Shown: in pieces, positions 37,891 through 46,392 of the stretch
Position numbering within the stretch: position 1 is the stretch's first letter
Layout of the letters: the number at the start of each line of letters is the position of its first letter
Source of the DNA: Deltaproteobacteria bacterium
GTDB lineage: Bacteria; Desulfobacterota; Desulfuromonadia; Geobacterales; Geobacteraceae
DNA length: 64,000 nt
Direction: 5' to 3'
NCBI GenBank assembly: GCA_021848385.1
Contig: JAJZUQ010000004.1
Coordinates: forward strand, 34,679 to 98,678
The notes under the pieces: generated by a model
Told to the model about the DNA's origin: nothing
The model's input: the letters and a program-made list of their open reading frames with translations, nothing else
Database searches by the model: none
Position numbers and translations under genes: made by a program

Positions 37891-39108
37891 TTACTCTTCC
37901 GCCTTCTCCCCTTCAGCAGCCTCGACTTCGGCAACATCAGCATCGGCAACATCAGCATCGGTAGCCTCAACTTCGGTAGCCTCAGCCTCGGTTGTCTCGG
38001 CTTCGGCAGCCTCTTCCTCCTCCTCAACGGCAGAACCGTCAAAGGAGGCATACTGCTGGAGTTCGGCTTCGGCAGCCCTGGTTTCACTCTTGATATCGAT
38101 CCGCCAGCCGGTCAACCGTGCCGCCAGCCGGACATTCTGCCCCCGCTTGCCTATGGCAAGGGAAAGCTGGTCGTCGGCAACGATGATCTCCATGGCCCGG
38201 TTCTCGTCATCCACATACACCTTGGTCACCACGGCCGGAGCCAGCGCGTTGCAGGCAAAGCGTGCCACATCTTCCGACCAGGGAATTATGTCGATCTTCT
38301 CGCCGCGGAGTTCGGAGACCACGTTCTGCACACGGCTTCCCCTCATCCCGACGCAGGCGCCGACCGGGTCGACGTCCGAATCGTTGGAGTAGACGGCAAT
38401 TTTGGAACGGCTCCCCGGCTCCCGAACCACCCCCATGATCTCGACGATCCCCTCGGCAATCTCCGGCACTTCCGCTTCGAACATTTTGGCAAGCACGTTG
38501 GGATGACTGCGGGAAAGGAGTATCTGTGGCCCCTTGGTGGTCATGCGAAGATCGGTGATAAGTGCCTTGATCCGGTCCCCCTGGCGGTAAACCTCGCGCG
38601 GGGCCTGCTCCTTGTGGGAAAGGACCGCTTCGGCACGGCCGAGATCGACAATCAGTTCACCCTTCTCGAATCGGCGAACGACACCGTTGATCAGTTCGCC
38701 GACCCGGTCCCGGAACTCGTTGAAGATCGTCTCCCGCTCCGCCTCCCGGACCCTCTGGATGATCACCTGTTTGGCAGTCTGGGCTGCGATGCGGGAAAAA
38801 CCGGTGGCATCCATCTTCATCCCGAGAGAATCGCCGACCTGCACTTCGGAGTCGATCTCCTGCGCTTCAGCGAGATCGATCTCCTTGTAGGAATCCTGTA
38901 CTTCACCAACTACGGTGACGAATTCGAAGAGTTCAACCTCACCCGCATCTTCGTTATAATGGGCTTCCAGGTCGCGGGTATTGCGGAATTTCTTGTTGGC
39001 TGCCGTCAAAACGGCCTGCTCCAGAGCTTCCAGCACGATCGCTTTGTCAATACCCTTCTCCTTGACGATCTGATCGATGGTGTGCTTAAGGTTGAAATTC
39101 GTCTCCAC
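37891..39108 (-). CDS. nusA: transcription termination/antitermination factor NusA
   Basis: This RNA polymerase-binding factor controls pausing, termination and antitermination. The 405 residues comprise the N-terminal domain, an S1 domain and two KH domains (VGACVGMRGSRVQNVVSEL; LAIGKRGQNVRLA). GTG at 39108 has AAGGAG upstream. The last ~45 residues are an acidic repetitive tail (EVEATDADVADADVAEVEA) encoded by short direct repeats, in place of the AR2 domains found in E. coli. Confidence 0.96.
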   Translation of the reverse strand: METNFNLKHTIDQIVKEKGIDKAIVLEALEQAVLTAANKKFRNTRDLEAHYNEDAGEVELFEFVTVVGEVQDSYKEIDLAEAQEIDSEVQVGDSLGMKMDATGFSRIAAQTAKQVIIQRVREAERETIFNEFRDRVGELINGVVRRFEKGELIVDLGRAEAVLSHKEQAPREVYRQGDRIKALITDLRMTTKGPQILLSRSHPNVLAKMFEAEVPEIAEGIVEIMGVVREPGSRSKIAVYSNDSDVDPVGACVGMRGSRVQNVVSELRGEKIDIIPWSEDVARFACNALAPAVVTKVYVDDENRAMEIIVADDQLSLAIGKRGQNVRLAARLTGWRIDIKSETRAAEAELQQYASFDGSAVEEEEEAAEAETTEAEATEVEATDADVADADVAEVEAAEGEKAEE

Positions 39109-39146
39109 GGTCCTGTCTCCTTGATTCTTTCGTAAGTAATGTTTGG

Positions 39147-39626
39147 CTAAAATTCAAATTCCAGGTTGGCCTTGGCCACCTTGTCGAGAGGGATGGCAGC
39201 GGCCGGCCCTTCGGTGAGTCTGAGATGGATCACCCCATTCTCAAGACCAAGCAGCTCGCCGAGAAAGGTCTTTCGCAGGCTCCCCCCATCGTCCGCCAGG
39301 AGGTCAAAAGTCCTGACCTTTATGAGTCTCCCACGGTAACGTTCGTAATCGGACGGCTTTTTCAGGGGGCGGTTGAGGCCGGGTGAAGAAACCTCCAGGG
39401 TATAGTTCCCGGGAATCACGTCTTCCACGTCCAGAAGCTCCGACAATTCCCTGCTGACAGCGGCGCAGTCGTCGAGGTTAATGCCCCCCTCCCTGTCTAT
39501 AAAGAGGCGCAGAACCATGTCGCGCCCTTCCTTCTTGTACTCGAGCTCTACAAGCTCAAGCCCTTGGGAGGCGAGGAGCGGCTGGGACAAATCCATAACC
39601 CTGCTTGCCACATCAACTTTGCTCAT
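39147..39626 (-). CDS. rimP: ribosome maturation factor RimP
   Basis: This 30S assembly factor has 159 residues from ATG 39626 (MSKVDVASRVMDL); ATG 39641 would add five. Family landmarks are LELVELEYKKEGRDMVLRLFIDREGGINLDDC and LEVSSPGLNRPLK. It is the first gene of the rimP-nusA-infB transcript and sits directly behind a strong terminator hairpin. Confidence 0.95.
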   Translation of the reverse strand: MSKVDVASRVMDLSQPLLASQGLELVELEYKKEGRDMVLRLFIDREGGINLDDCAAVSRELSELLDVEDVIPGNYTLEVSSPGLNRPLKKPSDYERYRGRLIKVRTFDLLADDGGSLRKTFLGELLGLENGVIHLRLTEGPAAAIPLDKVAKANLEFEF

Positions 39627-39641
39627 GACGATTTTTTCCAT

Positions 39642-39672
39642 AAAAAAAAGCGAGCCGGAGGAGCTCACTTTT
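39642..39672 (-). terminator. intrinsic terminator in the rimP leader (attenuator candidate)
   Basis: On the minus strand a ten-base-pair stem AAAAGTGAGC/GCTCGCTTTT (one G-T pair) with a seven-base loop is followed by an unbroken run of eight T ending at the ATG at 39641. It lies between the predicted promoter and the rimP start, with no gene upstream for it to terminate. Confidence 0.8.
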
Positions 39673-39698
39673 AGCGAATCAATAAAAGTGTAGGATAG

Positions 39699-39727
39699 TT
39701 TCTAGCACGCAATGGCCGAAAATGCAA
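39699..39727 (-). promoter_or_regulatory. candidate promoter of the rimP-nusA-infB operon
   Basis: On the minus strand TTGCAT (39727-39722) and TAGAAA (39704-39699) are 17 bases apart, and TGC precedes the -10 as an extended -10. It is the only good match upstream of rimP and 27 bases before the hairpin. Confidence 0.55.
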
Positions 39728-39787
39728 GCACTTATTTAGAGTTTCATTTGCCGGACATTTTGGTAGCGGTCCAGGTGACATGCCGGC

Positions 39788-39978
39788 TAAGAACTTGTCC
39801 GTAAATAACTTTGGTCAGGGATTGCGCCCGGATTTGGGGCAGATTTGCCTGGCATGATTGAGAAAAACCGCAGGCATAGCCAGGGCTATGTCGAGGATTT
39901 TGCGATTGAATGACAGGTAAAGATGGCCTGAAGCCGTGATGCAAGACCGTAAAGCCTTATTTGCGGACAAGTTCTTAA
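39788..39978. mobile_element. 191-bp inverted-repeat (MITE-like) element
   Basis: The ends are a 21-bp inverted repeat beginning TAAGAACTTGTCCG, matching at 20 of 21 positions. The interior also folds: CATAGCC-AG-GGCTATG forms a perfect hairpin at the centre, and the flanking parts pair imperfectly. There is no ORF and no clear target duplication. It occupies most of the 417-bp gap between rimP and the peroxidase gene; the rest holds the rimP promoter and leader. Confidence 0.7.
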
Positions 39979-40043
39979 TCATTGCCCGTCCCGTACATGG
40001 CTGGCACAGCCCACTCTGCCGTGCACGGGACGGGCATCCCGGT

Positions 40044-41087
40044 TCACTGGAGAAGCGGTTGGGGGGTCGTCGAACTGTTGGGAGGAAGGATCGGATACAC
40101 CACCTTCGGCTGACGGCCGGTCAATGTGCCGAGGAATGCGACGATGTTGCCCACCTCCTCGTCGTTCAGCCTGATGCCAAGCTGGGAAGACCCCATGATC
40201 GCTACCGCCTCATTGAGCTTCCAGACCTTCCCGGAGTGGAAATAGGGTGGTGTCAGGTCGACGTTTCGCAGGGGAGGATCCCTGAAGACGTATTCGTCAC
40301 TGGCCGTGTGGGTGACTTTAAAACGCCCCGTATCAGCAACCGGCCGTATCTCTCCGGCCGGCTTCTCCACAACCCCGAACGGAAAATATCCGCCACCCCC
40401 GACATTTACCCCATTGTGGCATGCGCCACACCCCTTGTCCATGAAAAGCCGGAGGCCTTCCTGTTCCTTTGCAGTGAGCGCCTTACGGTCCCCCTTGAGA
40501 TAACGGTCGAAAGGCCCGTCGGGGGTGAGAAGGGTCGCCTCGAACACCTCGATCGCCCTGGCCATGTTGTCAAAAGTCACCGGCTCCTTCTGGCCGGGAA
40601 AGGCCTTGGCGAAGAGCTTCACATACACGGGAATGCTCTTGAGGGTCATCACCACCCGTTCCGGTTTATTGTTCATCTCCACCGACGCCTGCACCGGCCC
40701 CTTGGCCTGCTCCATCAGGTCCTTGGCCCGGCCGTCCCAGAACTGGGCTATGTTGAACACTGCATTAAGGACAGTTGGAGCGTTGCGCGGCCCCTTCTGC
40801 CAACCGTGCCCGACAGAGGTTTCCTGGAGGTCACCACCTCCGAGACCGACATTGTGGCAGGTATTGCAGCTTATGAGGTTGGATGCGGAAAGACGCGGAT
40901 CAAAATAGAGCATCTTGCCGAGTTGAAGTTTGACCGGCGTAGCCTTGTTGCCCGCAAAGGCCGGCGCCACGCGTGGTACCGGCTTGAACATCCCCTGCGC
41001 CCGTTTCTGCAGGTCATCCGCACCCCAGGCAATTCCAGCCGTCAAGGAACATGTCATCACAACAACCACCACACGTTCGAAAATCAT
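40044..41087 (-). CDS. macA: dihaem cytochrome c peroxidase (MacA/CcpA type)
   Basis: This periplasmic enzyme reduces H2O2, and in Geobacter MacA has also been linked to electron transfer toward Fe(III). The 347 residues start with a signal peptide cut after about residue 22. Haem sites are CNTCH (74-78, the E/peroxidatic haem) and CGACH (220-224). His94 in SVGHGWQKGP matches the distal ligand that must move on activation. GGGAGG lies upstream of the ATG. It is read toward rimP and separated from cydB by a terminator. Confidence 0.92.
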   Translation of the reverse strand: MIFERVVVVVMTCSLTAGIAWGADDLQKRAQGMFKPVPRVAPAFAGNKATPVKLQLGKMLYFDPRLSASNLISCNTCHNVGLGGGDLQETSVGHGWQKGPRNAPTVLNAVFNIAQFWDGRAKDLMEQAKGPVQASVEMNNKPERVVMTLKSIPVYVKLFAKAFPGQKEPVTFDNMARAIEVFEATLLTPDGPFDRYLKGDRKALTAKEQEGLRLFMDKGCGACHNGVNVGGGGYFPFGVVEKPAGEIRPVADTGRFKVTHTASDEYVFRDPPLRNVDLTPPYFHSGKVWKLNEAVAIMGSSQLGIRLNDEEVGNIVAFLGTLTGRQPKVVYPILPPNSSTTPQPLLQ

Positions 41088-41201
41088 TGTCGACCTCCCG
41101 ACAGACCAAATTTATTAGACTTCTTCAATTTAACCACACCGGGACGAAAGCTCAACCTTCTGAAAAATATTCGTCAACGCGAGAGCATCCAGCTGTGGAA
41201 A

Positions 41202-41242
41202 CAAAACGCCCCCTGTACCGGTTAACCGGCGCACAGGGGGCG
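41202..41242 (-). terminator. intrinsic terminator after cydAB
   Basis: A perfect ten-base-pair stem CGCCCCCTGT/ACAGGGGGCG encloses a second small hairpin (CCGGTTAACCGG) and is followed by TTTTGTTT on the minus strand. Confidence 0.88.
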
Positions 41243-41278
41243 AAACTCAGTGTGAATCGCTGCGTCATATCCTGCCTG

Positions 41279-42307
41279 TCAGTACGCCTGCTTGTCGGAC
41301 TCCACATCGTCGATACTGAGCGTCCCGCGGAAAATCCGGTAAACCCAGATCTTATAGCCGATGACGATGGGAACGAAAATAAATGCCACGACCGTCATGA
41401 TCTTCAGGGTGTAGAGACTGGAGGAGGAGTTGAAGATGGTCAGGCTGTATGCAGGATCGAGATTCGACGGGATGAGATTAGGGAAAAGACCGACCAGACC
41501 GGTACCCACTACCAGAAGTACCGTCAGACAGGAAGAGGCAAAGGCAGCGAGAGGCCTCCCTTTGGCCAGAAAAATCCTGATAGCGAGAAGGGCGGCTACG
41601 GCGCAAAGTGGCACGACAATGAGCAGCGGCGTGGCGAGATAGTTGTCGTAGAGTCGCGTCGCAAAGTTGGTGTACGTCAGGAAAACTACCGCCACCGCCA
41701 GAAGAACAGGCCAGATCCTGCCTGCGGTTGACAGGGCACGACGGTTAAGATCACCGGTTGTCTTGACCGCCAGATAGAGGGCGCCATGTACAAGGAAAAG
41801 GAGGACGAACAGCAGACCGGTCAGCAGGCCGTAGGGATTGAGCAGATACAAGAGCGAACCATGGTAACCGGCGGCATCCATGGGAAGACCGGCGAATATG
41901 TTGCCGAAGGCAACGCCGAACAGCAGGGCCGGCAGAAAATTGCCGACCATGATAGCCATGTCCCACCCCTTCTTCCAGCCATCCCCCTCCCCTTTGCCGC
42001 GGAATTCATAGGACACCCCGCGGATAATGAGGGCGAAGAGAAGGAGGAGCAGGGCCGTATAGAGATAACTGAACATGAGGGCATAGGTGGTTGGAAAAGC
42101 GGCGAACGTCGCGCCACCGGCGGTGATGAGCCAGACCTCGTTGCCGTCCCAGACCGGGCCTATCGCATTGATCATGACCCGCTTCTCCCCGTCGCTGGTA
42201 CCGAGATAATTATGCAGGATACCGGCCCCCATGACGAAACCGTCGAGCATGAAATAGACACTCCAGAGGACTCCCCAGAGCACGAACCAGATAATCTGAA
42301 ATTCCAT
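41279..42307 (-). CDS. cydB: cytochrome bd ubiquinol oxidase subunit II
   Basis: This is the second subunit of the high-affinity quinol oxidase (342 residues, eight to nine transmembrane helices). It opens WFVLWGVLWSVYFMLDGFVMGAGIL with the conserved DGFDxG-like Asp, and contains GPVWDGNEVWLITAGGATFAAFP, a CydB signature. ATG 42307 has AGGAGG six bases upstream. It follows cydA by one base. Confidence 0.96.
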   Translation of the reverse strand: MEFQIIWFVLWGVLWSVYFMLDGFVMGAGILHNYLGTSDGEKRVMINAIGPVWDGNEVWLITAGGATFAAFPTTYALMFSYLYTALLLLLFALIIRGVSYEFRGKGEGDGWKKGWDMAIMVGNFLPALLFGVAFGNIFAGLPMDAAGYHGSLLYLLNPYGLLTGLLFVLLFLVHGALYLAVKTTGDLNRRALSTAGRIWPVLLAVAVVFLTYTNFATRLYDNYLATPLLIVVPLCAVAALLAIRIFLAKGRPLAAFASSCLTVLLVVGTGLVGLFPNLIPSNLDPAYSLTIFNSSSSLYTLKIMTVVAFIFVPIVIGYKIWVYRIFRGTLSIDDVESDKQAY

Positions 42308-42308
42308 G

Positions 42309-43658
42309 TTAAGCCTCCTGTCCGCGTGGTTTGATAATGGCCGAAAGGTCGTTGTCCGGCCCCTTGCGGGCAAATTTCACCAGCAGGTAGATATCGATCA
42401 CCCCGAGAAAACCATACAGCAGCACAAAACCGATGAGGGATCCCATGACCTGGGAGATGCTCACCGACTTTGATACCGCGTCGGAGGTTTTCAGGACGCC
42501 ATAGACGATCCAGGGCTGACGCCCCATTTCGGCCACGATCCACCCGAGCTGATTGGCCAGGTACGGCAGGGGAATGATAAGCACCAGCATCTTGAGAAAG
42601 AGAGGATACTTCTCCAGGAGGTCACGCCGGGATAAAAACACCGCCACCATGGAAACGAGGATGAAAAGGGTGCCAAGTCCGACCATGGCGCGAAAACTGA
42701 AAAAAACCGGCAGAACGGATGGACGCTCATCCTTCGGAATGTCCTTCAGCCCCTTGATCTCCGCATCGGGTGAATGGAAGGCAAGGAGGCTCACCCCCTT
42801 GGGAATACAGATTTCCTCAACACTATTGCACTCGTTGGTCGGATCAGGCATCAGGAGCAGATTGAGACCAACCCCCCTTCGGGTTTCCCAGACCGACTCC
42901 ATGGCCGCAAACTTGGAGGGCTGAGTTTTGGCAACTTCCACGGCATGGGCATCGCCGATAACCGCAACCAGCACAGTCGAAACGAGGCCGAAAACCGCTG
43001 CCATCCGGAACGACGTCTTGAAAAACTCCGTCTCATTCTTCCGCAACAGATGCCAGGCCGATATCCCCATGACAAAAAAGGCCGCCACCGTATAGCCGGA
43101 GAGAATCTGATGGCCGAACTTGATGAGACCGTAGGGATTGGTCACCAGAGCCATGAAATCGACCATCTCGGCCCTCCCGTTGCGCAGCACGTACCCGACC
43201 GGATGCTGCATCCAGCCATTGGCAAGAAGGATCCAGAGCCCGGAAAGGTTCGTAGCGATCGCCACGAGCCAGATAGAGAGCGCATGGATCTTTTTCGAGA
43301 CCTTGTTCCAACCGAAAATCCAGACACCGATGAAAACGGATTCCAGGAAGAAGGCAACCGTCGCCTCAATGGCCAGCGGCGCGCCGAAAATATCCCCCAC
43401 ATAGCGGGAATACTCGGCCCAGTTCATACCGAACTGGAACTCCATCGTAATGCCGGTAACGACGCCGAGGGCAAAGTTGATCAGGAACAGTTTCCCCCAG
43501 AACTTGGTCATCTTGAGGTAGATGTCGTTGTTCGTCACCAGATAGCGCGTTTCCATGTACGCGGTCAAAATGGAAAGACCGAGGGTGAGCGGCACAAATA
43601 TAAAGTGAAACGCGCTCGTGGCGGCAAACTGGAGCCGGCTCAAAGTTACTACATCCAT
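42309..43658 (-). CDS. cydA: cytochrome bd ubiquinol oxidase subunit I
   Basis: This is the haem-bearing subunit (449 residues). His18 is the haem b595 ligand position, the later QILSGYTVAAFFVMGISAWHL region carries His for haem b558, and GRQPWIVYGVLKTSDAVS is the canonical quinol-site block. At 449 residues it is shorter than E. coli CydA (522), consistent with a short Q-loop. In a supposed strict anaerobe this oxidase protects against or uses trace oxygen. AAGGAGGAG precedes the ATG. Confidence 0.97.
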   Translation of the reverse strand: MDVVTLSRLQFAATSAFHFIFVPLTLGLSILTAYMETRYLVTNNDIYLKMTKFWGKLFLINFALGVVTGITMEFQFGMNWAEYSRYVGDIFGAPLAIEATVAFFLESVFIGVWIFGWNKVSKKIHALSIWLVAIATNLSGLWILLANGWMQHPVGYVLRNGRAEMVDFMALVTNPYGLIKFGHQILSGYTVAAFFVMGISAWHLLRKNETEFFKTSFRMAAVFGLVSTVLVAVIGDAHAVEVAKTQPSKFAAMESVWETRRGVGLNLLLMPDPTNECNSVEEICIPKGVSLLAFHSPDAEIKGLKDIPKDERPSVLPVFFSFRAMVGLGTLFILVSMVAVFLSRRDLLEKYPLFLKMLVLIIPLPYLANQLGWIVAEMGRQPWIVYGVLKTSDAVSKSVSISQVMGSLIGFVLLYGFLGVIDIYLLVKFARKGPDNDLSAIIKPRGQEA

Positions 43659-43785
43659 TGGTTCTCCTCCTTTTTCAGTGTGAAGCGTTTATCAGTGTTC
43701 CCATGGATAGAATAGACCTGAAAAATAATTTAGCCACAAAGGTGCACCGAATAATCGAACTCTGAATTTGCCACAACAACACAAT

Positions 43786-43802
43786 AGGACCTTTTTAGTC
43801 TC
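43786..43802. promoter_or_regulatory. candidate Rrf2-type operator upstream of cydA
   Basis: TAGGACC and AGTCTC form AGGAC-N7-GTCTC, an imperfect copy of the perfect dyad in front of the Rrf2 gene, with identical spacing. It lies 128 bp upstream of cydA. Confidence 0.45.
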
Positions 43803-43820
43803 GTATTTGGGCAAAAAAAA

Positions 43821-44231
43821 TTACTTCGTTTCCCGGGCCAGTTCTTCGATGGTAACGGATTCCAGTATATGGACGACCTCGCTCTGGACACGACGCCAGA
43901 CCGGGTGGACATTGCATTGCCTGTCAAAATCGCAGGCACTCCCTCCCATCAGACAGCGGTTCGGGATAATAGGCCCTTCGACCGCCTCCACGACCTCCCG
44001 CAGGGTAATCCTGGACGCAGGACGACCCAGCATGAATCCCCCACCTGTCCCCCGGTAGGAATTCACCAGACCGAGCTTTGCAAAATTCTGAAAAATTTTA
44101 GCGAGAAACGTCTGGGGAACCTCGGTCGCCTCGGCGATTTCGCTGATAAGCGCCATCTTTCCCGGCGCCTGCCGGGCAAGATAAATGATTCCCCTGATTG
44201 CATATTCACCCTTGCGGGTCAACTCCATCAT
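43821..44231 (-). CDS. Rrf2-family regulator with a three-cysteine cluster site
   Basis: This is a 136-residue winged-helix regulator. The DNA-binding domain (residues 1-80) includes EIAEATEVPQTFLAKIFQNF and the wing YRGTGGGFMLGRP. Cys93, Cys100 and Cys106 (C-x6-C-x5-C) match the Fe-S ligand region of IscR/NsrR proteins, so oxygen, NO or iron-sulfur sensing is expected. The start ATG 44231 has AAGGTG six bases upstream. It sits directly upstream of cydAB in the same direction, so control of the oxidase is the natural inference. Confidence 0.9.
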   Translation of the reverse strand: MMELTRKGEYAIRGIIYLARQAPGKMALISEIAEATEVPQTFLAKIFQNFAKLGLVNSYRGTGGGFMLGRPASRITLREVVEAVEGPIIPNRCLMGGSACDFDRQCNVHPVWRRVQSEVVHILESVTIEELARETK

Positions 44232-44243
44232 TGGCACACCTTT

Positions 44244-44260
44244 AGGACCCGTTTTGTCCT
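44244..44260. promoter_or_regulatory. dyad AGGAC-N7-GTCCT ahead of the Rrf2 gene
   Basis: This perfect five-base inverted repeat lies 13 bases upstream of the Rrf2 start and probably overlaps its promoter or leader, fitting autoregulation. Confidence 0.5.
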
Positions 44261-44334
44261 TTATATCCAAAAGACCGGCCACTGTCAAGACAGAAATTCC
44301 CCCGGAGGAAAATACTGCCTGGAGTTGACCGGAT

Positions 44335-44976
44335 TTAGAAAATCACCTTCCGCCAGACATCCACTACCGTCCCGACGACTCTGGTGTTCGGATCCGGCTT
44401 GAAGGGGGCATAGGATGTGTTGTCCGGCGTAAAAACAGTCTCGCCTGCGGAGACCCGGTAACGCCGCATGATAACGTCCCCCCAGAGGTTGTTCAGCATG
44501 ACGACGTCGCCGCTTTTGGGCTCCATGTCGGGGATGAACAGCACCAGGTCTCCGTCGAGAATGGTCGGGGCCATGAAATTGCCGTAACAGATGAACCCGT
44601 AGCAACCCTCTACCGCCCTGGGAAGGCGTATGTACTCGGCCACATCCTCCGCCAGTATCGTTTCAGGAAAGCCCTCGGAAATTTTATGCAGAAGGGGAGT
44701 GCTTCCTGATTCGCCGCGCAATCGCGCCCCTCCACCGATCCGGTGCATTTCTCCGCGACCCGTGCAGAGCCATTCCTGATCAGCATTGAAATAATGGCAG
44801 AGGGCGATAATGAGTGTTTCGGACGGGATTTTCTTCCCCCGCTCGATACTGCTCAGAAACCCCTGGACGATCCCGAGGGAATCGGCAAACTTCTGCTGGG
44901 TGAGACCGACGGACTGCCGTACCTGCTTGATGCGGCTGCCGATATTATTGTCCGGTTGCAATTTGTGGATGGCCAT
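44335..44976 (-). CDS. XRE/LexA-like repressor with a degenerate S24 peptidase domain
   Basis: This is a 213-residue regulator. Residues 12-70 form an XRE helix-turn-helix (SVGLTQQKFADSLGIVQGFLSSIERG). Residues about 110-210 have the S24/LexA fold (APTILDGDLVLFI; NNLWGDVIMRRYR; VVGTVVDVWRK). The catalytic Ser of GDSM is replaced: the sequence reads GNFM, with Phe134. The Lys of the VKR motif aligns with Arg171. It should therefore bind DNA and dimerise but not self-cleave. It stands alone; targets are unknown apart from the dyad upstream. Confidence 0.9.
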   Translation of the reverse strand: MAIHKLQPDNNIGSRIKQVRQSVGLTQQKFADSLGIVQGFLSSIERGKKIPSETLIIALCHYFNADQEWLCTGRGEMHRIGGGARLRGESGSTPLLHKISEGFPETILAEDVAEYIRLPRAVEGCYGFICYGNFMAPTILDGDLVLFIPDMEPKSGDVVMLNNLWGDVIMRRYRVSAGETVFTPDNTSYAPFKPDPNTRVVGTVVDVWRKVIF

Positions 44977-45017
44977 ATAGACTCTCGCCGTGGGGAATTA
45001 TGTCCGGTGTCTCCGGA

Positions 45018-45035
45018 ACAGTGAAAATTCCCTGT
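45018..45035. promoter_or_regulatory. 18-bp operator-like palindrome upstream of the XRE repressor
   Basis: ACAGTGAAAATTCCCTGT has the symmetric core ACAGnGAAnnTTCnCTGT. A matching half site ACAGTGAAAT lies at 45078-45087. The dyad is 42 bp upstream of the repressor start, as expected for autoregulation. Confidence 0.5.
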
Positions 45036-45098
45036 AATTATTACACACATTCCCCCGGTCAGCAAGCACAATAAATTACAGTGAAATATGCCGGTTAG

Positions 45099-46388
45099 CT
45101 ACTCCGGCGACCGGTGGCCCTGTTCGCCATATTCCTTTGCCATATCCCCCTGCCATTCTTTTACCACGCCGGAATAATCAATGCCATAATCGACGAGAGC
45201 CGACCCGATGGCATCCTGGACCGACTTCCCGGTTCCCAGCAGCCGGAGGATCTCCTGTATCTTCTGCCAGCCGTACCTGGCAACCATGAAATTCACCAGG
45301 CCATAACTCTGCTGGTAGGCAAGTGCAACCTGCCGGCCGGACAGCGTGCTGAACGGCTGCTCCAGGAGAGGAAAGGAGAGGAAACCTCCATGCCGTGCCA
45401 CCCTCCCCAGGTCTGCCATGGGCTGATTGAATTCCTTCCGCCCCTCAAGCTCGGCCAACCCCTCGTTGAGCCAGGTGGGGCAGTTCCCCCTTGTCATCTC
45501 GTAAACGACCACATGGGTATATTCGTGGGCCAGCACGTTCCGGAGTAGTGGCGTCAACTCAGTGGCACCACCGACGGGGACACGTATCTTACCGTCGTAA
45601 AGGCCGCCCGACCAGTCGGGGCTGGCAGTCAGCTCTTTGAAATCCTTCCTGGTATAGAGAAGCACCTGTACCCGTGCCTCGGGAAAATAGCCTAGATCGA
45701 CGCCGACCCTGTTGTACGCGGTCTCCAGCGCATCAAGTATCTTGTCGGCCGGGAGGGATTTCAGTTCAGAATCGTAGGAGAGAGAGAACCGGGAGCTGTA
45801 CCCCTTGTCCATACGCGTTTCCACCGTCAGCTCGCGCCGGGTCTTGTCCACCAGCTCCCGGATTGCGGAACGGGAAGGATCCAGCTCCAGCGCTTTTTCC
45901 CACATCTCCAGGGCGAGGGGGAGATTATCACTGTCGTAGTACGCACTGCCCAGATGGTAATAGAGTTCGGGCGATGCCTCGCCAAGTGAGCGGGCCCGTT
46001 CGAGTTCATAAATGGCCCCTTCGTAGCGCTTGGCTGCATGCAGGGCAATGCCGCGGAGAACAGCGTAGCGGGGTGCATCGGGAAACAGTTCCAGCGCATG
46101 GTCGAAACTGTCCGCCGCCGCATCATAGAGCTTCTGCTCCATCTGCCGCATCCCCACATAGGTATACGCCTCGGCAAGATTTTTCCGCAGGGTCAGGTCA
46201 TAGGGGGAGAGGCTGACAGCCCTCTGCAGCTGATCGAGCCCTTTTTCGTACTCCCCCTGCTCAAGCAGCTTGAGGGCATACTCGTTATGGAGGATGGGAT
46301 CGTTGGCAAAGGCGGGAACAGCCATGGCAATGACGGCCAGAAAAGAAAGGATGAAAATGGTGCGCTGCGGGGAAGGAAGAGGGGCCAT
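45099..46388 (-). CDS. TPR protein with a peptidase MA-like domain
   Basis: This is a 429-residue exported protein: signal peptide (about 1-28), TPR repeats (about 35-185), then a peptidase MA-like gluzincin domain with HEYTH at 288-292 and the downstream Glu in WLNEGLAELEG (309). The ATG 46388 is preferred since the longer frame overlaps the DnaJ gene. It probably acts in the periplasm; substrates are unknown. It directly follows the DnaJ-domain gene. Confidence 0.85.
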   Translation of the reverse strand: MAPLPSPQRTIFILSFLAVIAMAVPAFANDPILHNEYALKLLEQGEYEKGLDQLQRAVSLSPYDLTLRKNLAEAYTYVGMRQMEQKLYDAAADSFDHALELFPDAPRYAVLRGIALHAAKRYEGAIYELERARSLGEASPELYYHLGSAYYDSDNLPLALEMWEKALELDPSRSAIRELVDKTRRELTVETRMDKGYSSRFSLSYDSELKSLPADKILDALETAYNRVGVDLGYFPEARVQVLLYTRKDFKELTASPDWSGGLYDGKIRVPVGGATELTPLLRNVLAHEYTHVVVYEMTRGNCPTWLNEGLAELEGRKEFNQPMADLGRVARHGGFLSFPLLEQPFSTLSGRQVALAYQQSYGLVNFMVARYGWQKIQEILRLLGTGKSVQDAIGSALVDYGIDYSGVVKEWQGDMAKEYGEQGHRSPE

Positions 46389-46392
46389 GGCG

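Noticed and set aside
37366..39135. 589-codon plus-strand frame opposite nusA
   Set aside because: Antisense shadow of nusA and the YlxR-type gene, with no recognisable domain.
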